Origin: JANXQG01 sp963775975 | GTDB lineage: Bacteria; Planctomycetota; Planctomycetia; Pirellulales; Thermoguttaceae | Assembly: GCA_963775975.1 (NCBI GenBank) | Contig: CAVZKX010000002.1 | Coordinates: forward strand, 3,968,001 to 4,032,000 | Direction: 5' to 3' | DNA: 64,000 nucleotides | In this document: positions 8,221 to 17,118 of the stretch, piece by piece | How positions within the stretch are numbered: position 1 is the stretch's first letter | Layout of the letters: every line of letters starts with the position of its first letter | Made by a program: the position numbers and the translations under genes | The notes under the pieces: model-generated | What the model was told of the DNA's origin: nothing | What the model saw: the letters and a program-made list of their open reading frames with translations, nothing else | Databases searched by the model: none

Positions 8221-8937
8221 ATGAGCGTGTCGGAACACAAGACCGCCGAACAGAATCCAACCCACCGATGGTTTTATCCAGGCCCACATTGGGTGCTCTT
8301 GTGCTCAATTATTGCGACGAGCTTCCTTTTCTTTTCCGAGGGATTTCACTGGTTCTCCTTCAACACGCACAAGGGCTGGACAGTATTGGTTGCGCTGGCG
8401 ACAACGGGCGTTTTCTTGCTTTTGATTGTCGTTTGGTTCGTCGTTGCCTTTCTTTTCCGTATTCGGTTTCAATTCAGCATCCGTTCACTGCTGGCGCTGG
8501 TCACTGTTGTGGCGGTGTCGTTCAGTTGGCTGGCGACGGAGAGTCAGCGGGCAAAGCGGCAAAAGGAGACTGTGGATGCGATACGCGGAGCGGAGGGTTG
8601 CGAGGTTTACTATGAGCTCGATCCAAGTCGACCGCCGTCGATAAACACCGACCCAAGTGTGAAGGGTTGGCACGATCCACCAACCCCGACGTGGATCGAG
8701 ACCCGCTTAGGCACCGACTTCTTCCACCCAGTCGAAATGGCCACGGTTGGCCGCGATCAAGTCGGCGAAGTGGTCCCTTATATCAAGCGACTGCACGGTC
8801 TTCGCACTCTGTACGTCTACGTTGGGGATGAGGATGCGGACGCGCTGATTGAGAAACTCGCCTCGGACTTTCCGGATGTGACAATCGCGCCGATTTACCC
8901 CGGCATGGACATGTCGTTTGTGCCCGTGGTCCGTTAA
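8221..8937 (+). CDS. Membrane protein with planctomycete-type transmembrane motif, unknown function
   Basis: A 238-residue protein. Three hydrophobic segments are visible: WVLLCSIIATSFLFFSEG, TVLVALATTGVFLLLIVVWF, and RIRFQFSIRSLLALVTVVAV. The last, with FSIRSLLALVTVVAVSFSWLA and then a charged QRAKRQKETVDAIRGAEG stretch, resembles a segment I know from many uncharacterised planctomycete membrane proteins. The soluble tail (about 110 residues) has leucine-rich-like elements (VVPYIKRLHGLRTLYVYVGD). ATG 8221 is preferred to GTG 8203 because GGGGGA lies about 10 nt upstream. No function can be assigned. Confidence 0.7.
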   Translation: MSVSEHKTAEQNPTHRWFYPGPHWVLLCSIIATSFLFFSEGFHWFSFNTHKGWTVLVALATTGVFLLLIVVWFVVAFLFRIRFQFSIRSLLALVTVVAVSFSWLATESQRAKRQKETVDAIRGAEGCEVYYELDPSRPPSINTDPSVKGWHDPPTPTWIETRLGTDFFHPVEMATVGRDQVGEVVPYIKRLHGLRTLYVYVGDEDADALIEKLASDFPDVTIAPIYPGMDMSFVPVVR

Positions 8938-8951
8938 AACACGAACGCTAC

Positions 8952-9036
8952 TGTCGCCCCTCCGGGGCTGATGCAGCATTGTTCATCGATTCCAGGGGCT
9001 GCGCCCCTGGTTATTCGCTTTCGCCGCTCCGCGGCT
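8952..9036. repeat. Cluster of GC-rich palindromes between convergent genes
   Basis: Three hairpins occur in a row: GCCCCTCCGGGGC (8956-8968), CCAGGGGCTGCGCCCCTGG (8992-9010) and an AGCCGCGGAGCGGCGA unit on the minus strand (9021-9036). They separate convergent genes and may act as a two-way terminator. The last unit encodes the final residues of the minus-strand gene. Confidence 0.6.
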
Positions 9037-10178
9037 GGTCGATACATTGCGGCGACTTTCTATTCCTATCGAGTTCAATTCTGAGGCACCGCAGGAGTTG
9101 CGCGAAGAACACCCGATTATCGCAGCGGATGTAGTCCAACGTGCCGCCCATGCGGTGGAACGTCTTGCAAAAGCGGAGATAGTAGGCCGGGGTCGCGGCG
9201 GGTGGTTCGCCGCGGGTCCAGTCCCAGCCGCCGCCGTCCGCCAGATCGACAATTGCCATGTGGTGGCTAGTCAGCGGGGCGCGGCTCTCGGCCTTGCGGA
9301 CGTTGTTCACCGCGCTAAAGGCCTTCTCGAACACCTGCGGGCTCATGATTGCTGAACCGATGGAGAGATAGACGCCGCCATCGAGCCGATCGACCGAAGC
9401 GGTAAAGATGCGGGCGTCGGTCCCGGCCGCGCGACCGATCGCGCCGCCGTGATAGAGCGGATGGTTTACGATGATGTCGTAGCCGATGCCGGGATGTACA
9501 GTGAAGGCTGCGCCGCGTCGATAGGCGGCGGCCGGCACCGAATAGTTCTTGAATGGATGCTCGATGCGGAGCACGCCGGTCGGCAGATGGTGTGCGGTGA
9601 TCACGCAGAGCAAATCGGACTTGGCGGCGGCATGCGGATGCGCCGGATCGGCAGTGATCTCATCATGTAGCTGATTTGCTGGTGGGATGACTAGCCGGTC
9701 TTCCGCAATCATGCGGCCGACCGCCTCGCCCCATCCCAGTCCGTCCGCCGCGCCGACGAGCGCGGCCAAGTTCAACCAACGGCCCGTCTCATCCCAGCAG
9801 CCGAAAGTGCCGGCCGGGGCGTTCTCGCGGACTGATTCGCTCGATTGACCTTGAAAGGCGAACTCCCAATCGTGAATGATGCCGGCCCCTTGCGTGGCCA
9901 GGTGCGTGACCAACTCAGCGTCGATAAGGGCATTAAGCAGCGGCCCGGCCCCATTTTTTATGAGGTGCGCGCCGTACGTGATCATGATCGCCGCGCCGCG
10001 CGCTCGAGCGGCCAGCATCCGTTCTGCAAGTCGCTCGATCTGAGCCGTCACGGCCGGATCGTCGGGCGGACCAGCCGCGGTCGCGCTGCGCCGCCTGCTC
10101 GGCTACCTCCGTGAGGTTCCGCCGCCCCGCCAGCGGAAAGACGCGAAGCCGCATGGGATCGAGGGCCGGATAAGGCAT
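9011..10178 (-). CDS. Deoxyhypusine-synthase-like protein (frameshift near 10080)
   Basis: The main frame (346 residues from about 10051) contains ITYGAHLIKNGAGPLLNALI, THLATQGAGIIHDWEFAFQG, SSESVRENAPAGTFGCWDET and HPLYHGGAIGRAAGTD. These resemble bacterial deoxyhypusine-synthase-like proteins, NAD-binding enzymes that in bacteria may act on polyamines. A plausible N-terminus lies in a neighbouring frame (MPYPALDPMRLRVFPLAGRR from ATG 10178), so one extra base near 10080 probably splits the gene; joined length is about 388. The C-terminal CIDQPRSGESE and the TAA stop are encoded by an intergenic palindromic repeat. Bacteria lack the eIF5A substrate, so true deoxyhypusine synthesis is unlikely. 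The family call is moderate. Confidence 0.55.
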
Positions 10179-10261
10179 AACTTGTGCGAAATGTGATTTG
10201 CGGCGTGTGGAAAAACGCTTCTGGCCATGATAACCCGCACGCCGCGCGCGTCAATGCCGGT

Positions 10262-10290
10262 TTGACTATGCTAGGCTTTTGTGTTTCAAT
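10262..10290 (+). promoter_or_regulatory. Promoter of fkbH
   Basis: TTGACT (10262-10267), 17 nt, TTCAAT (10285-10290). It predicts a start near 10297, upstream of AAAGGA (10306-10311) and GTG 10322, which is why that GTG is favoured as the start of fkbH. Confidence 0.45.
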
Positions 10291-10321
10291 TAAGTTTTAC
10301 GAAATAAAGGATCGGACAAGC

Positions 10322-12255
10322 GTGGCAACGATTTTGGACGCATCGGATACCGTGGAAAAGTACCTGTCCGCGCCGGCCGATGATAAGCCGGCGTTGTTCG
10401 CCGAACTGCTGTCCGTATTGCGGTTCCTGCTGGCGGAAGAACGCTGGGAAGATGCGGCTGCCATCATCCAACGGACGCTGGAACCCGGCAGCGATTTTAC
10501 GACGTTTCAATCGCTCTACCGTATCTACGCCCGGCTGAAGCCGCACCTCACGCCATTGCCGTCGATAAAGTTAGCGATTCTCGGCGGCTTCACCACGACC
10601 CAACTCGCCCAGGCAGTGGAGCTGTCCTTGTTTTGCATGGGCGGTCAAGTCGAGGTTTTCGAAGCCGACTACGGCATCTACCGGCAGGAGATCCTCGACG
10701 CCGATTCGGACCTTTACCGCTTTCGGCCCAATGTCGTATTTCTGGCAACGAGTTGGCGGGAGTTGATCCGTCGCCCGGCGTTAAGCCAGGACCGTGCCGA
10801 AGTGGCAGCGCTTGTCGAGGCCGAGTTCGCCGATTGGTCGCTGCTTTGGAAGACCGCATACGAGCGGTTGGGCTGCCTCGTCGTGCAAAACACGTTTGAT
10901 CGGCCGGCGTGGCGGCAAATGGACAACCACGAGTCGCGTCATCCGGCCGGACTCTGGCGGTTCATCGGCCGCGTGAACGACCGCATGGCCGACTGCGCCC
11001 CACCCTATGTCGTGCTCCATGACGTGGATGGCCTCGCCTCGCTGGCCGGCCGCCGCACATGGGGCGACGAGCGGTTCTTCTACCACGCCAAGCTGCCTTG
11101 CGCCCGGAGTTTATCGTCGATTACGGCTTCAGCGCGGCGTCGCTCTTAGCTGCGCAAATGGGTCTGAGCAAGAAATGTCTGGTGTTAGATCTCGACAACA
11201 CCTGTTGGGGCGGCGTGATCGGCGACGACGGGCTGGGCGGCATTCACCTCGGTCAGGGCGATGCCGAAGGCGAGGCGTTCGTCGCCTTCCAGCAATACGC
11301 CAAGGCCCTGAAGGAGCGCGGCGTGCTGCTAGCCGTGTGCAGCAAGAACGAGGAGCGAAACGCCAAGGAGGTCTTCGAGAAGCACACCGAAATGGTCCTG
11401 CGGCTGGACGACATTTCCTGTTTCATGGCCAATTGGACCGACAAGGCAGCCAATCTTCGCGAGATCGCTCGGCGGCTGAACATCGGCCTTAATTCGTTGG
11501 TGTTCGTCGACGACAATCCGGCCGAGCGTGGGCTCGTACGGCAGCTCGTGCCCGAGGTGGCCGTGCCGGAGTTGCCTGAAGACCCAGCCGGCTACATCGC
11601 GGCCATAGAACCCTATCGCTACTTCCAGACGCTGGCGATCGGCACGGAAGATTTGCAGCGGGCCGAGTACTATCGAGCGAATGCTGAGCGCGAGCAAGCG
11701 TTGACGGGTTCGGCGAACGTCGAGGACTATCTCCGCTCGCTTTCGATGGTCGCCCGAATCGGCCCGATCACGCCGATGTCGCTGGAGCGGAGCGCGCAAT
11801 TGATCAACAAGTCGAATCAATTCAACCTGACAACGCGGCGGCGGTCGGCTGCCGAAGTTTCGGCGCTCGTGGCCGATCCGCAATGGCTCACCCGCACGGT
11901 GTCGCTCGTGGACCGCTTCGGTGACAATGGATTGATCAGCGTGCTTCTGGCGAAGATCGAGGCCGACGCCCTGGTGATCGACACATGGCTCATGAGCTGC
12001 CGAGTCTTGAAGCGGGGCGTGGAGACGCTTCTAAACAATAACATTCGCCGCTGGGCCGCCGAGCACGGACTTCGGCGAATCTGCGGCGAATACATCGCCA
12101 CGGCCAAAAATGACCTGGTCCGCGAGCATTTCGCCGGCCTGGGATATACTAAAACTGCTGATGACGGCAACGGCCACACCCGCTGGGAAATGCCGTTAGC
12201 GGCCGCTTGGTCGCCGCAGCCCGTCTCGATCGAGGAGCAACAGTTCGATGAGTGA
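10322..12255 (+). CDS. fkbH: FkbH-like protein, HAD-superfamily glyceryl-ACP-forming enzyme (frameshift near 11105)
   Basis: Two overlapping frames make one FkbH-family protein of about 644 residues. The N-terminal part has the SGNH-like region (IKLAILGGFTTTQLAQAVEL and NVVFLATSWREL); the C-terminal part has the HAD motif VLDLDNTCWGGVIGDDG, CSKNEERNAKEVFEKH, FVDDNPAERGLVR and the terminal acetyltransferase-like NKSNQFNLTTRR and EYIATAKNDLVREHFAGLGY. Family members move the glyceryl unit of 1,3-bisphosphoglycerate onto an acyl carrier protein. The frames join as AKLPCAPEFIVDYG if one C is restored in GCGCCCGG at about 11105, so the break is probably an assembly error. An acyl carrier protein and an MBOAT protein are encoded 3 kb downstream. 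The start is uncertain; ATG 10268 is an alternative. Confidence 0.82.
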
Positions 12256-14741
12256 CGTTTGCGTTGCGCGTCAGTAGCGCTTAGGCCAAACCAAGCGGGA
12301 GCGAAACAGTCGCCAGCTTCCGCTCCATCCGTCGTGAAACAGAGTTCTTTCACCTCCGTAAGCGGCACGGAAATATCGGCAGTTGCTATGCCTGCGTCCG
12401 CTTTTCGGTGCGCGATATCCAAGCTGGCGCCCCAGATCGTCTTGTGCCAGCCATGGGAGTCGATTGTGTCAATCCTGAAATGCGCGGGACGGCTTGGTGG
12501 GGTTGCCTGCGCGGCGGTGCAAAGCATGCCGTAAGCAATCTTCAACCGGCAGGCCGGCCCAGTCAGTGGAATGTACGAGTTCCGCGCAGACACCGGCACA
12601 ACAAGCGATGCTCCTTCGGGAGTGGTTAGCGCGGTGCCGTTGGGCAGATTCTCCCACAGGATCTTGGGATTGCTGGAGTCATCGCCGTATTCGCTTACCG
12701 CCAGTTGGGAAAGTCCCAGCAGATCCGCGCGAAATGCCATTGACGTCGGACCACTCGCAGGAAAACTTAGACGAAACAGTCGAACCGAGATCTGCCGGTC
12801 GTAGCACGACGACTTGTCGGGCACGAGAAACTGGATCGACTGAACGCCCTGTCCTTTCATTTGGCGTTGCCAGGCCGGATCGTGCCAGGGCGTCGTGGCT
12901 AGATAGCGGAACGACGTGCTGTCTCTCACGATCGGCGAAAAAAGGAATCCCGATTCGGCCACGGGAGGCAAAAAACGGTATTTAACCATTCGCCCATCGC
13001 GTTGTACGGTTTCCATCCAAATCAGCGGCGGCATAAAGGCGGCGGCGAATAATCTTCCAGCGATCGTGGACCGCAAGGAAATCTCGGCCCAAATCGGCCC
13101 TTCTTCCAAGCCGGGCAATTGTAAAGTCGATCCGAATCCGATCGTGGTCTGTTGAATCGGCGTCAGCTCATAGTGCCGCGGTCGCGTACTTCGCTTGAGA
13201 AGCAAGAATGGCAGGTCACGGCCCGGCGGCAAGACGGATTCGACTTCGTATCGGGTTAGAAGCTCAGGCCAGGACAAGCCATCATTCAGAGCGGGGAATC
13301 GAGCACGGAAAGGCTCGATGCCAAATAGAATCCGATTCGGCGAATTTGGGTCGGAAAGATAATCGGCATTCAGTCTGGCCAGCCGCGAGGTATAGGCCGC
13401 GTAGCTCTGAATCACGGGCCGATGTTGATACTTGACTCCGTGCGCCGCAAGTATGGCGATCTCTTCGGGGTAAACGTCGAACGTGCCGTCCGTAGTCGGG
13501 AGCGGATAATCGCGGCGGATAGCTGCGACGGCCGCTTCGTGCAACTCCGCGTGTCCGGCGTGACCCTTGTCGACCGGGGAGAATGTCTCGCTTTCGTGCG
13601 GCCGCTGCTTTATGTCGAAGTTAGGAAGACTAATTCGATAGCTAATGCATTTCGGAATGAGCAGCGAGGCGGCCAGCAGGAGAAACAAAGGATGCGCGAG
13701 CCGCGCCTGACGTCGCCATGTGAGCGGCAGGACGAGCAGAGCGAGTACGGAGAGTGCCGCCGAAACCGGCGCATGGTCCGTATCGAACCGCGTCACGCAA
13801 TGTTTAACAATAAGAAAGGCAGCAAAGGTGAAACCTGCCAGCGGAATCCATGCAAGTTTTCTGCGCCGCCGAAGTTCGGCCCAGCCGATAGGAAGCAATA
13901 ACAGCGCCGCCAGCCCAAGCACGGCAAGACGTTCCGCGGCTGGTCCGGGATCGTTAAGCGAATTGGCTGCATACCCCCTGGGAATCTCCGCGGCGTTCCT
14001 CAGGTAAGGCCCGAACGCAGACAGAGGTTGCCCGGCGAGCAGCCAGAAGAAGAGGACTCCCACGGCGAAGACGGGCACGATCCAGGGAAAACGCCGCTTT
14101 CGCAGCAATACGTCCAGGGCAATCGTCATCACGAAGACGACCGCTATGACCAAGAAGGTGAATTTCACAAGACCGCAAAACGCCGCGAACAAGACCAGCC
14201 CCTGCTTGCCAAGACGCATCCACAGCGATTCGGCGCCGTTCCCGATCCCCGCGCACGGCGCCTCGGATTGCCCGTCTTCCCAATCGAGAGTGGCAAAGAA
14301 GTAATCGATCGCGGGGAGCGAAACGAGCACAAGGAAGAGCACGTCGTGATGGAAACTCGTCGTCGTCATCACCGCAGCGCAAACGATGCTCGCCATTAGC
14401 GGATTGTCGCGCCATACGCGCTTGGCGAATATCCACGCCCATGTGACGAGCCAAAACGATAGGACCGCCCTTATGGCGACCGTAGTTCCGTAGAGCTGCG
14501 GATGATAGAGGGGCACATCGACAAATCCCCAAGGGCCGTAAAAGAAAACGAAGTCGGTGCCGAACGGCGTCCTGTTCAAAAACGCGTCCTGCAATGCCCG
14601 GTGCCAACTGCTCTCACCGTTAGCAGCGATGAAAAAAACGGGGGACCAAACGACCATGACGCCGAGCGTGAGCGCCGCATTAACGAGAAACCCGCAAGTC
14701 CATCCCACCCTGTGTCTTACCGGTCGATCAACTTCTGGCAT
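11817..14741 (-). CDS. Large multi-pass membrane protein, glycosyltransferase-like, unknown function
   Basis: From ATG 14741 the first 370 or so residues are strongly hydrophobic, with about ten segments such as LVNAALTLGVMVVWSPVFFI, FLVIAVVFVMTIALDVLL and FPWIVPVFAVGVLFFWLLAG, followed by a large presumably extracytoplasmic domain of about 450 residues. No GT-C active-site motif is certain. As read, the frame runs antisense into fkbH to 11817, and its last 150 residues (Ser/Arg/Thr-rich) look like antisense noise. A one-base shift in TGGTTTGGCC near 12288 would end the protein at a TAA (12281-12283), and the other shift at a TGA (12271-12273), so the true end is probably there. Its position between fkbH and the ACP operon suggests an envelope-polymer role. 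Confidence 0.6.
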   Translation of the reverse strand: MPEVDRPVRHRVGWTCGFLVNAALTLGVMVVWSPVFFIAANGESSWHRALQDAFLNRTPFGTDFVFFYGPWGFVDVPLYHPQLYGTTVAIRAVLSFWLVTWAWIFAKRVWRDNPLMASIVCAAVMTTTSFHHDVLFLVLVSLPAIDYFFATLDWEDGQSEAPCAGIGNGAESLWMRLGKQGLVLFAAFCGLVKFTFLVIAVVFVMTIALDVLLRKRRFPWIVPVFAVGVLFFWLLAGQPLSAFGPYLRNAAEIPRGYAANSLNDPGPAAERLAVLGLAALLLLPIGWAELRRRRKLAWIPLAGFTFAAFLIVKHCVTRFDTDHAPVSAALSVLALLVLPLTWRRQARLAHPLFLLLAASLLIPKCISYRISLPNFDIKQRPHESETFSPVDKGHAGHAELHEAAVAAIRRDYPLPTTDGTFDVYPEEIAILAAHGVKYQHRPVIQSYAAYTSRLARLNADYLSDPNSPNRILFGIEPFRARFPALNDGLSWPELLTRYEVESVLPPGRDLPFLLLKRSTRPRHYELTPIQQTTIGFGSTLQLPGLEEGPIWAEISLRSTIAGRLFAAAFMPPLIWMETVQRDGRMVKYRFLPPVAESGFLFSPIVRDSTSFRYLATTPWHDPAWQRQMKGQGVQSIQFLVPDKSSCYDRQISVRLFRLSFPASGPTSMAFRADLLGLSQLAVSEYGDDSSNPKILWENLPNGTALTTPEGASLVVPVSARNSYIPLTGPACRLKIAYGMLCTAAQATPPSRPAHFRIDTIDSHGWHKTIWGASLDIAHRKADAGIATADISVPLTEVKELCFTTDGAEAGDCFAPAWFGLSATDAQRKRHSSNCCSSIETGCGDQAAANGISQRVWPLPSSAVLVYPRPAKCSRTRSFLAVAMYSPQIRRSPCSAAQRRMLLFRSVSTPRFKTRQLMSHVSITRASASIFARSTLINPLSPKRSTSDTVRVSHCGSATSAETSAADRRRVVRLN

Positions 14742-14778
14742 TGAATTTCCAGCGGATTGAAGTATTGAGTCTTGCCAA

Positions 14779-14816
14779 TGCGATGCTTTCTTCAGGGATA
14801 TATGATAAGCATCGCA
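14779..14816. repeat. 10-bp inverted repeat between divergent promoter regions
   Basis: TGCGATGCTT (14779-14788) and AAGCATCGCA (14807-14816) are perfect inverted arms around an 18-nt AT-rich loop. A second small palindrome, TCAAGCGAGCTTGA, lies at 14849-14862. Both sit between the divergent membrane-protein gene and the ACP operon, where operators would be expected. Little else is visible in 14742-14993. Confidence 0.5.
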
Positions 14817-14900
14817 GCTCTATAGCTTAGTTCTCGCGACCTGCTCAATCAAGCGAGCTTGACCGACATGGCCTGACTGAGTAAAAGTAGTATCGGCTGC

Positions 14901-14929
14901 TTGACGATCCCGCGGCGGCGTATTCTAAT
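14901..14929 (+). promoter_or_regulatory. Strong sigma70-type promoter of the ACP-MBOAT operon
   Basis: TTGACG (14901-14906), 17-nt spacer, TCTAAT (14924-14929): five of six matches in each box. Transcription would start near 14936, leaving a leader of about 58 nt that includes GGAGGA before ATG 14994. Confidence 0.65.
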
Positions 14930-14993
14930 TGAAGCTGATCGCGGCTTATTCTATTTCAGAAATCCGCAGCTTTAAGGCGGAGGACCAAGCTCA

Positions 14994-15245
14994 ATGGATG
15001 ATCTTAGAGACCAGGCCCAAGACGTCTTTCGCCAGGTATTCGACGACCCGCAGATCGTTCTGCGCGACGAGATGACGGCCGACGACATTCCCGGTTGGGA
15101 CTCGCTGACGCATATCAATCTAATGGTGGCGACGGAGAAGCGGTTCAAGGTCAAGTTCGCCACGGCCGAGATATCCAAGCTCAAGGAGGACGGCCAGAAT
15201 GTCGGCGCGTTTCTGGCGCTGTTGAATAAGAAGTTGGCCCGATGA
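14994..15245 (+). CDS. Acyl carrier protein
   Basis: An 83-residue acidic helical protein with the 4'-phosphopantetheine attachment motif GWDSLTHINLM; the modified serine is residue 37. It resembles the stand-alone carriers found beside FkbH and DltC-type systems rather than fatty-acid-synthesis AcpP (whose motif is DSLDTVEL). GGCGGAGGA lies upstream of ATG 14994. The stop overlaps the next start by 4 nt (ATGA), so it is translationally coupled with the MBOAT gene. It is the likely acceptor of the group loaded by FkbH and donor for the MBOAT protein. Confidence 0.9.
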   Translation: MDDLRDQAQDVFRQVFDDPQIVLRDEMTADDIPGWDSLTHINLMVATEKRFKVKFATAEISKLKEDGQNVGAFLALLNKKLAR

Positions 15246-16537
15246 ATCCTGCCTTCGACTTCAACGTCGCGGGGATCGAGTTCATCGCGGCCATGCTGGC
15301 GGCGGCGGCGGTGTTTTTTCATCTTCCCGCGACGGCGCTGCGCCAAGGCGTATGGGCGGCGGCGAATTTCCTTGTCGTATGGCTAGTGCTGCCGAATCCA
15401 GCGTCGTGGGCCGCGCTGGCCATCTTTCTGGGTAGCGGCTACATCGTCGCGCAAGCGCTTCGGACAACGCCCTCGCCTTGGCTGCTGGGAACCTATCTCG
15501 TCGCGTTGGTCGCCGTGTATGTTGTGCTCAGACAATATCCGGTTTTCGGTTGGCTGACGGATGTGGGACCGATCCTTAAATCGCCATTGGTCCGGCAGAT
15601 CCGCGACCTGCGCCACGTCATTCGCATTCTCGGCATAAGTTGCATGTTCTTCCGTCAGATCCACGTCCTGGTCGACGCGGCCCAGGGCCAGATCGAGCGA
15701 CTCTCGCTCTGGTCGTATCTCAACTACCAATTGAGTCTGTTTACGATTATTTTCGGTCCAATCCAACGGTACCAGGATTTCGAGGAGCAGTGGCGGACGC
15801 TTGACCCGGTATTGGCCGATCCTTACGAGCTGCTGACGAGCTGTCTGCGGCTCTTGTGGGGCGTAGCGAAACTTGCACTGATCGCGCCCCTGTTCTACAA
15901 GGGCTGGGACGAACTCGTCGTGCAGCTCGCGGCCGGCCACCATTCCGGCTGGAAGTCATTAGTCTATTTCGCCGTCGTCTTCTACTTCTTCCCGATCTAC
16001 CTCTATTGCAACTTCTCCGGCTACTGCGACATCGTGATCGCCGCCAACCGCTTCTTCGGCATGAATCTGCCGGAGAACTTCAATCGGCCCTGGCTGGCGC
16101 GGAACGTGCTGGATTTTTGGAACCGCTGGCACATCACGCTGGGAACATGGATCCGCGACTACCTCTTCATGCCGATGTACAAGCCGGTGGTCGAGCGCTG
16201 GCCGAAACGGGCGAGCGGCGTGGCGTGGATTTTTTACATTCTCGCCTTTCTTGCCGCCGGCGCGTGGCATGGCACGACGGCCAACTTCCTCATCTATGGC
16301 GCCCTGCAAGGAATCGGCGCGGCGGCAGCCAAAATATGGGAAAACTGCATCATCGCCGCCCGCGGCCGCGCCGGGCTGAAGGAATACATGAAATCGGGCC
16401 GGATACGATTTCTTGCCATCTTGTTGAACATCCATTATCAATGCTTTACGCTGCTTTTCTTCGCGCTGCCGGACTGCCGCGACTCGTTGCAATTGCTCCG
16501 CGGACTGGCTAGAACAATCACCGGATACGGGAGTTGA
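15242..16537 (+). CDS. MBOAT-family acyltransferase (DltB/AlgI-like)
   Basis: A 431-residue polytopic protein. The MBOAT signature is complete: GPIQRYQDFEEQW, YCNFSGYCDIVIAANRFFGM, LPENFNRPWLARNVLDFWNR, WHITLGTWIRDYLFMPMY, and AGAWHGTTANFLIYGALQG, whose His343 corresponds to the invariant catalytic histidine at the bottom of the membrane funnel. These enzymes take an acyl group from a cytoplasmic carrier and move it across the membrane to an exported polymer. The gene overlaps the acp gene by 4 nt and is followed after 1 nt by a VOC gene and then by a microprotein and an SGNH protein, as in Dlt and alginate O-acetylation systems. Confidence 0.92.
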   Translation: MNPAFDFNVAGIEFIAAMLAAAAVFFHLPATALRQGVWAAANFLVVWLVLPNPASWAALAIFLGSGYIVAQALRTTPSPWLLGTYLVALVAVYVVLRQYPVFGWLTDVGPILKSPLVRQIRDLRHVIRILGISCMFFRQIHVLVDAAQGQIERLSLWSYLNYQLSLFTIIFGPIQRYQDFEEQWRTLDPVLADPYELLTSCLRLLWGVAKLALIAPLFYKGWDELVVQLAAGHHSGWKSLVYFAVVFYFFPIYLYCNFSGYCDIVIAANRFFGMNLPENFNRPWLARNVLDFWNRWHITLGTWIRDYLFMPMYKPVVERWPKRASGVAWIFYILAFLAAGAWHGTTANFLIYGALQGIGAAAAKIWENCIIAARGRAGLKEYMKSGRIRFLAILLNIHYQCFTLLFFALPDCRDSLQLLRGLARTITGYGS

Positions 16538-16538
16538 C

Positions 16539-16952
16539 ATGAACATCCATCACGTCGCTTATTTGACCAAGAACATCGACCGCAAGGCGGAGGAATTGTG
16601 CCGCCTGCTGGGTGCGCGGCGGCTCGGCGAGCCGGTAGTCGATCCGGGCCAAGGGGCGCGGATTGTGTTCATCGACCTCGGCGGCACGCGGCTGGAATTG
16701 ATTGAGCCTTGGGGTGAGGACAGTCCTGTGGCCACACGGGTAAAGAAGTCGCCGGGCCTTTATCATCTCTGTTTTGAGGTGGACGACCTGGAAGCAACGC
16801 TCGCCGGGCTGGAGGCCGCGGAAACGGCCACCGTAATCAAGCCGCCGCAGCCGGCGCCTGCGATCGAGAACCGCCGCGTCGCATTTGTCGTCACGACGGG
16901 CAACGACCTCGTCGAGTTTATCGAACGCTCGCCCAAGGAGAACGCATTATGA
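16539..16952 (+). CDS. VOC-superfamily protein, methylmalonyl-CoA-epimerase-like
   Basis: A 137-residue glyoxalase/VOC fold protein with two beta-alpha-beta modules: MNIHHVAYLTKNIDRKAEEL, ARIVFIDLGGTRLELIEPWG, LYHLCFEVDDLEATLAGLE and TTGNDLVEFIERS. The metal ligands expected for methylmalonyl-CoA epimerases (His early, His in the YHLCFEV strand, Glu in the last strand) can be matched by eye to H4/H5, H72 and E130. It lies 1 nt after the MBOAT gene and overlaps the microprotein gene by 4 nt, so it belongs to this operon. It might edit or epimerise the carrier-bound acyl group; that is inference. Confidence 0.8.
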   Translation: MNIHHVAYLTKNIDRKAEELCRLLGARRLGEPVVDPGQGARIVFIDLGGTRLELIEPWGEDSPVATRVKKSPGLYHLCFEVDDLEATLAGLEAAETATVIKPPQPAPAIENRRVAFVVTTGNDLVEFIERSPKENAL

Positions 16953-17110
16953 ACGAAGAATCGAAGACAAGCTTGTCGCGGCGCTGCGAATCGTTCCTTC
17001 GCGGTCATCCCTTGCTGCTTTTCGCCATAGTTGTGATTACTGGTTTCCTCGTGGGCCCGCTGATGATGGCGGTGGGTAGGATGACGGCTGTGTTGTACAA
17101 GGATTTTTGA
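16949..17110 (+). CDS. 53-residue single-TM microprotein, DltX-like
   Basis: A short ORF between the VOC and SGNH genes: ATG 16949 overlaps the VOC stop (ATGA) and TGA is at 17108-17110. Its product has a basic N-terminus (KTSLSRRCESFLRGH), one hydrophobic helix (PLLLFAIVVITGFLVGPLMM) and a C-terminus ending VLYKDF. Dlt operons also encode a roughly 50-residue single-TM protein, DltX, whose conserved C-terminus carries a tyrosine reported to act with the MBOAT protein in acyl transfer; the ending here has the same flavour (aliphatic, Tyr, polar, acidic, Phe). Position, length, topology and ending all fit. GAGGA for the next gene lies at its stop. Confidence 0.65.
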   Translation: MNEESKTSLSRRCESFLRGHPLLLFAIVVITGFLVGPLMMAVGRMTAVLYKDF

Positions 17111-17118
17111 GGACGGCA

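Noticed and set aside
11059..12255. Separate gene starting inside fkbH
   Set aside because: It is the C-terminal half of one FkbH protein; joining the two frames at about 11105 gives the normal full-length family sequence.
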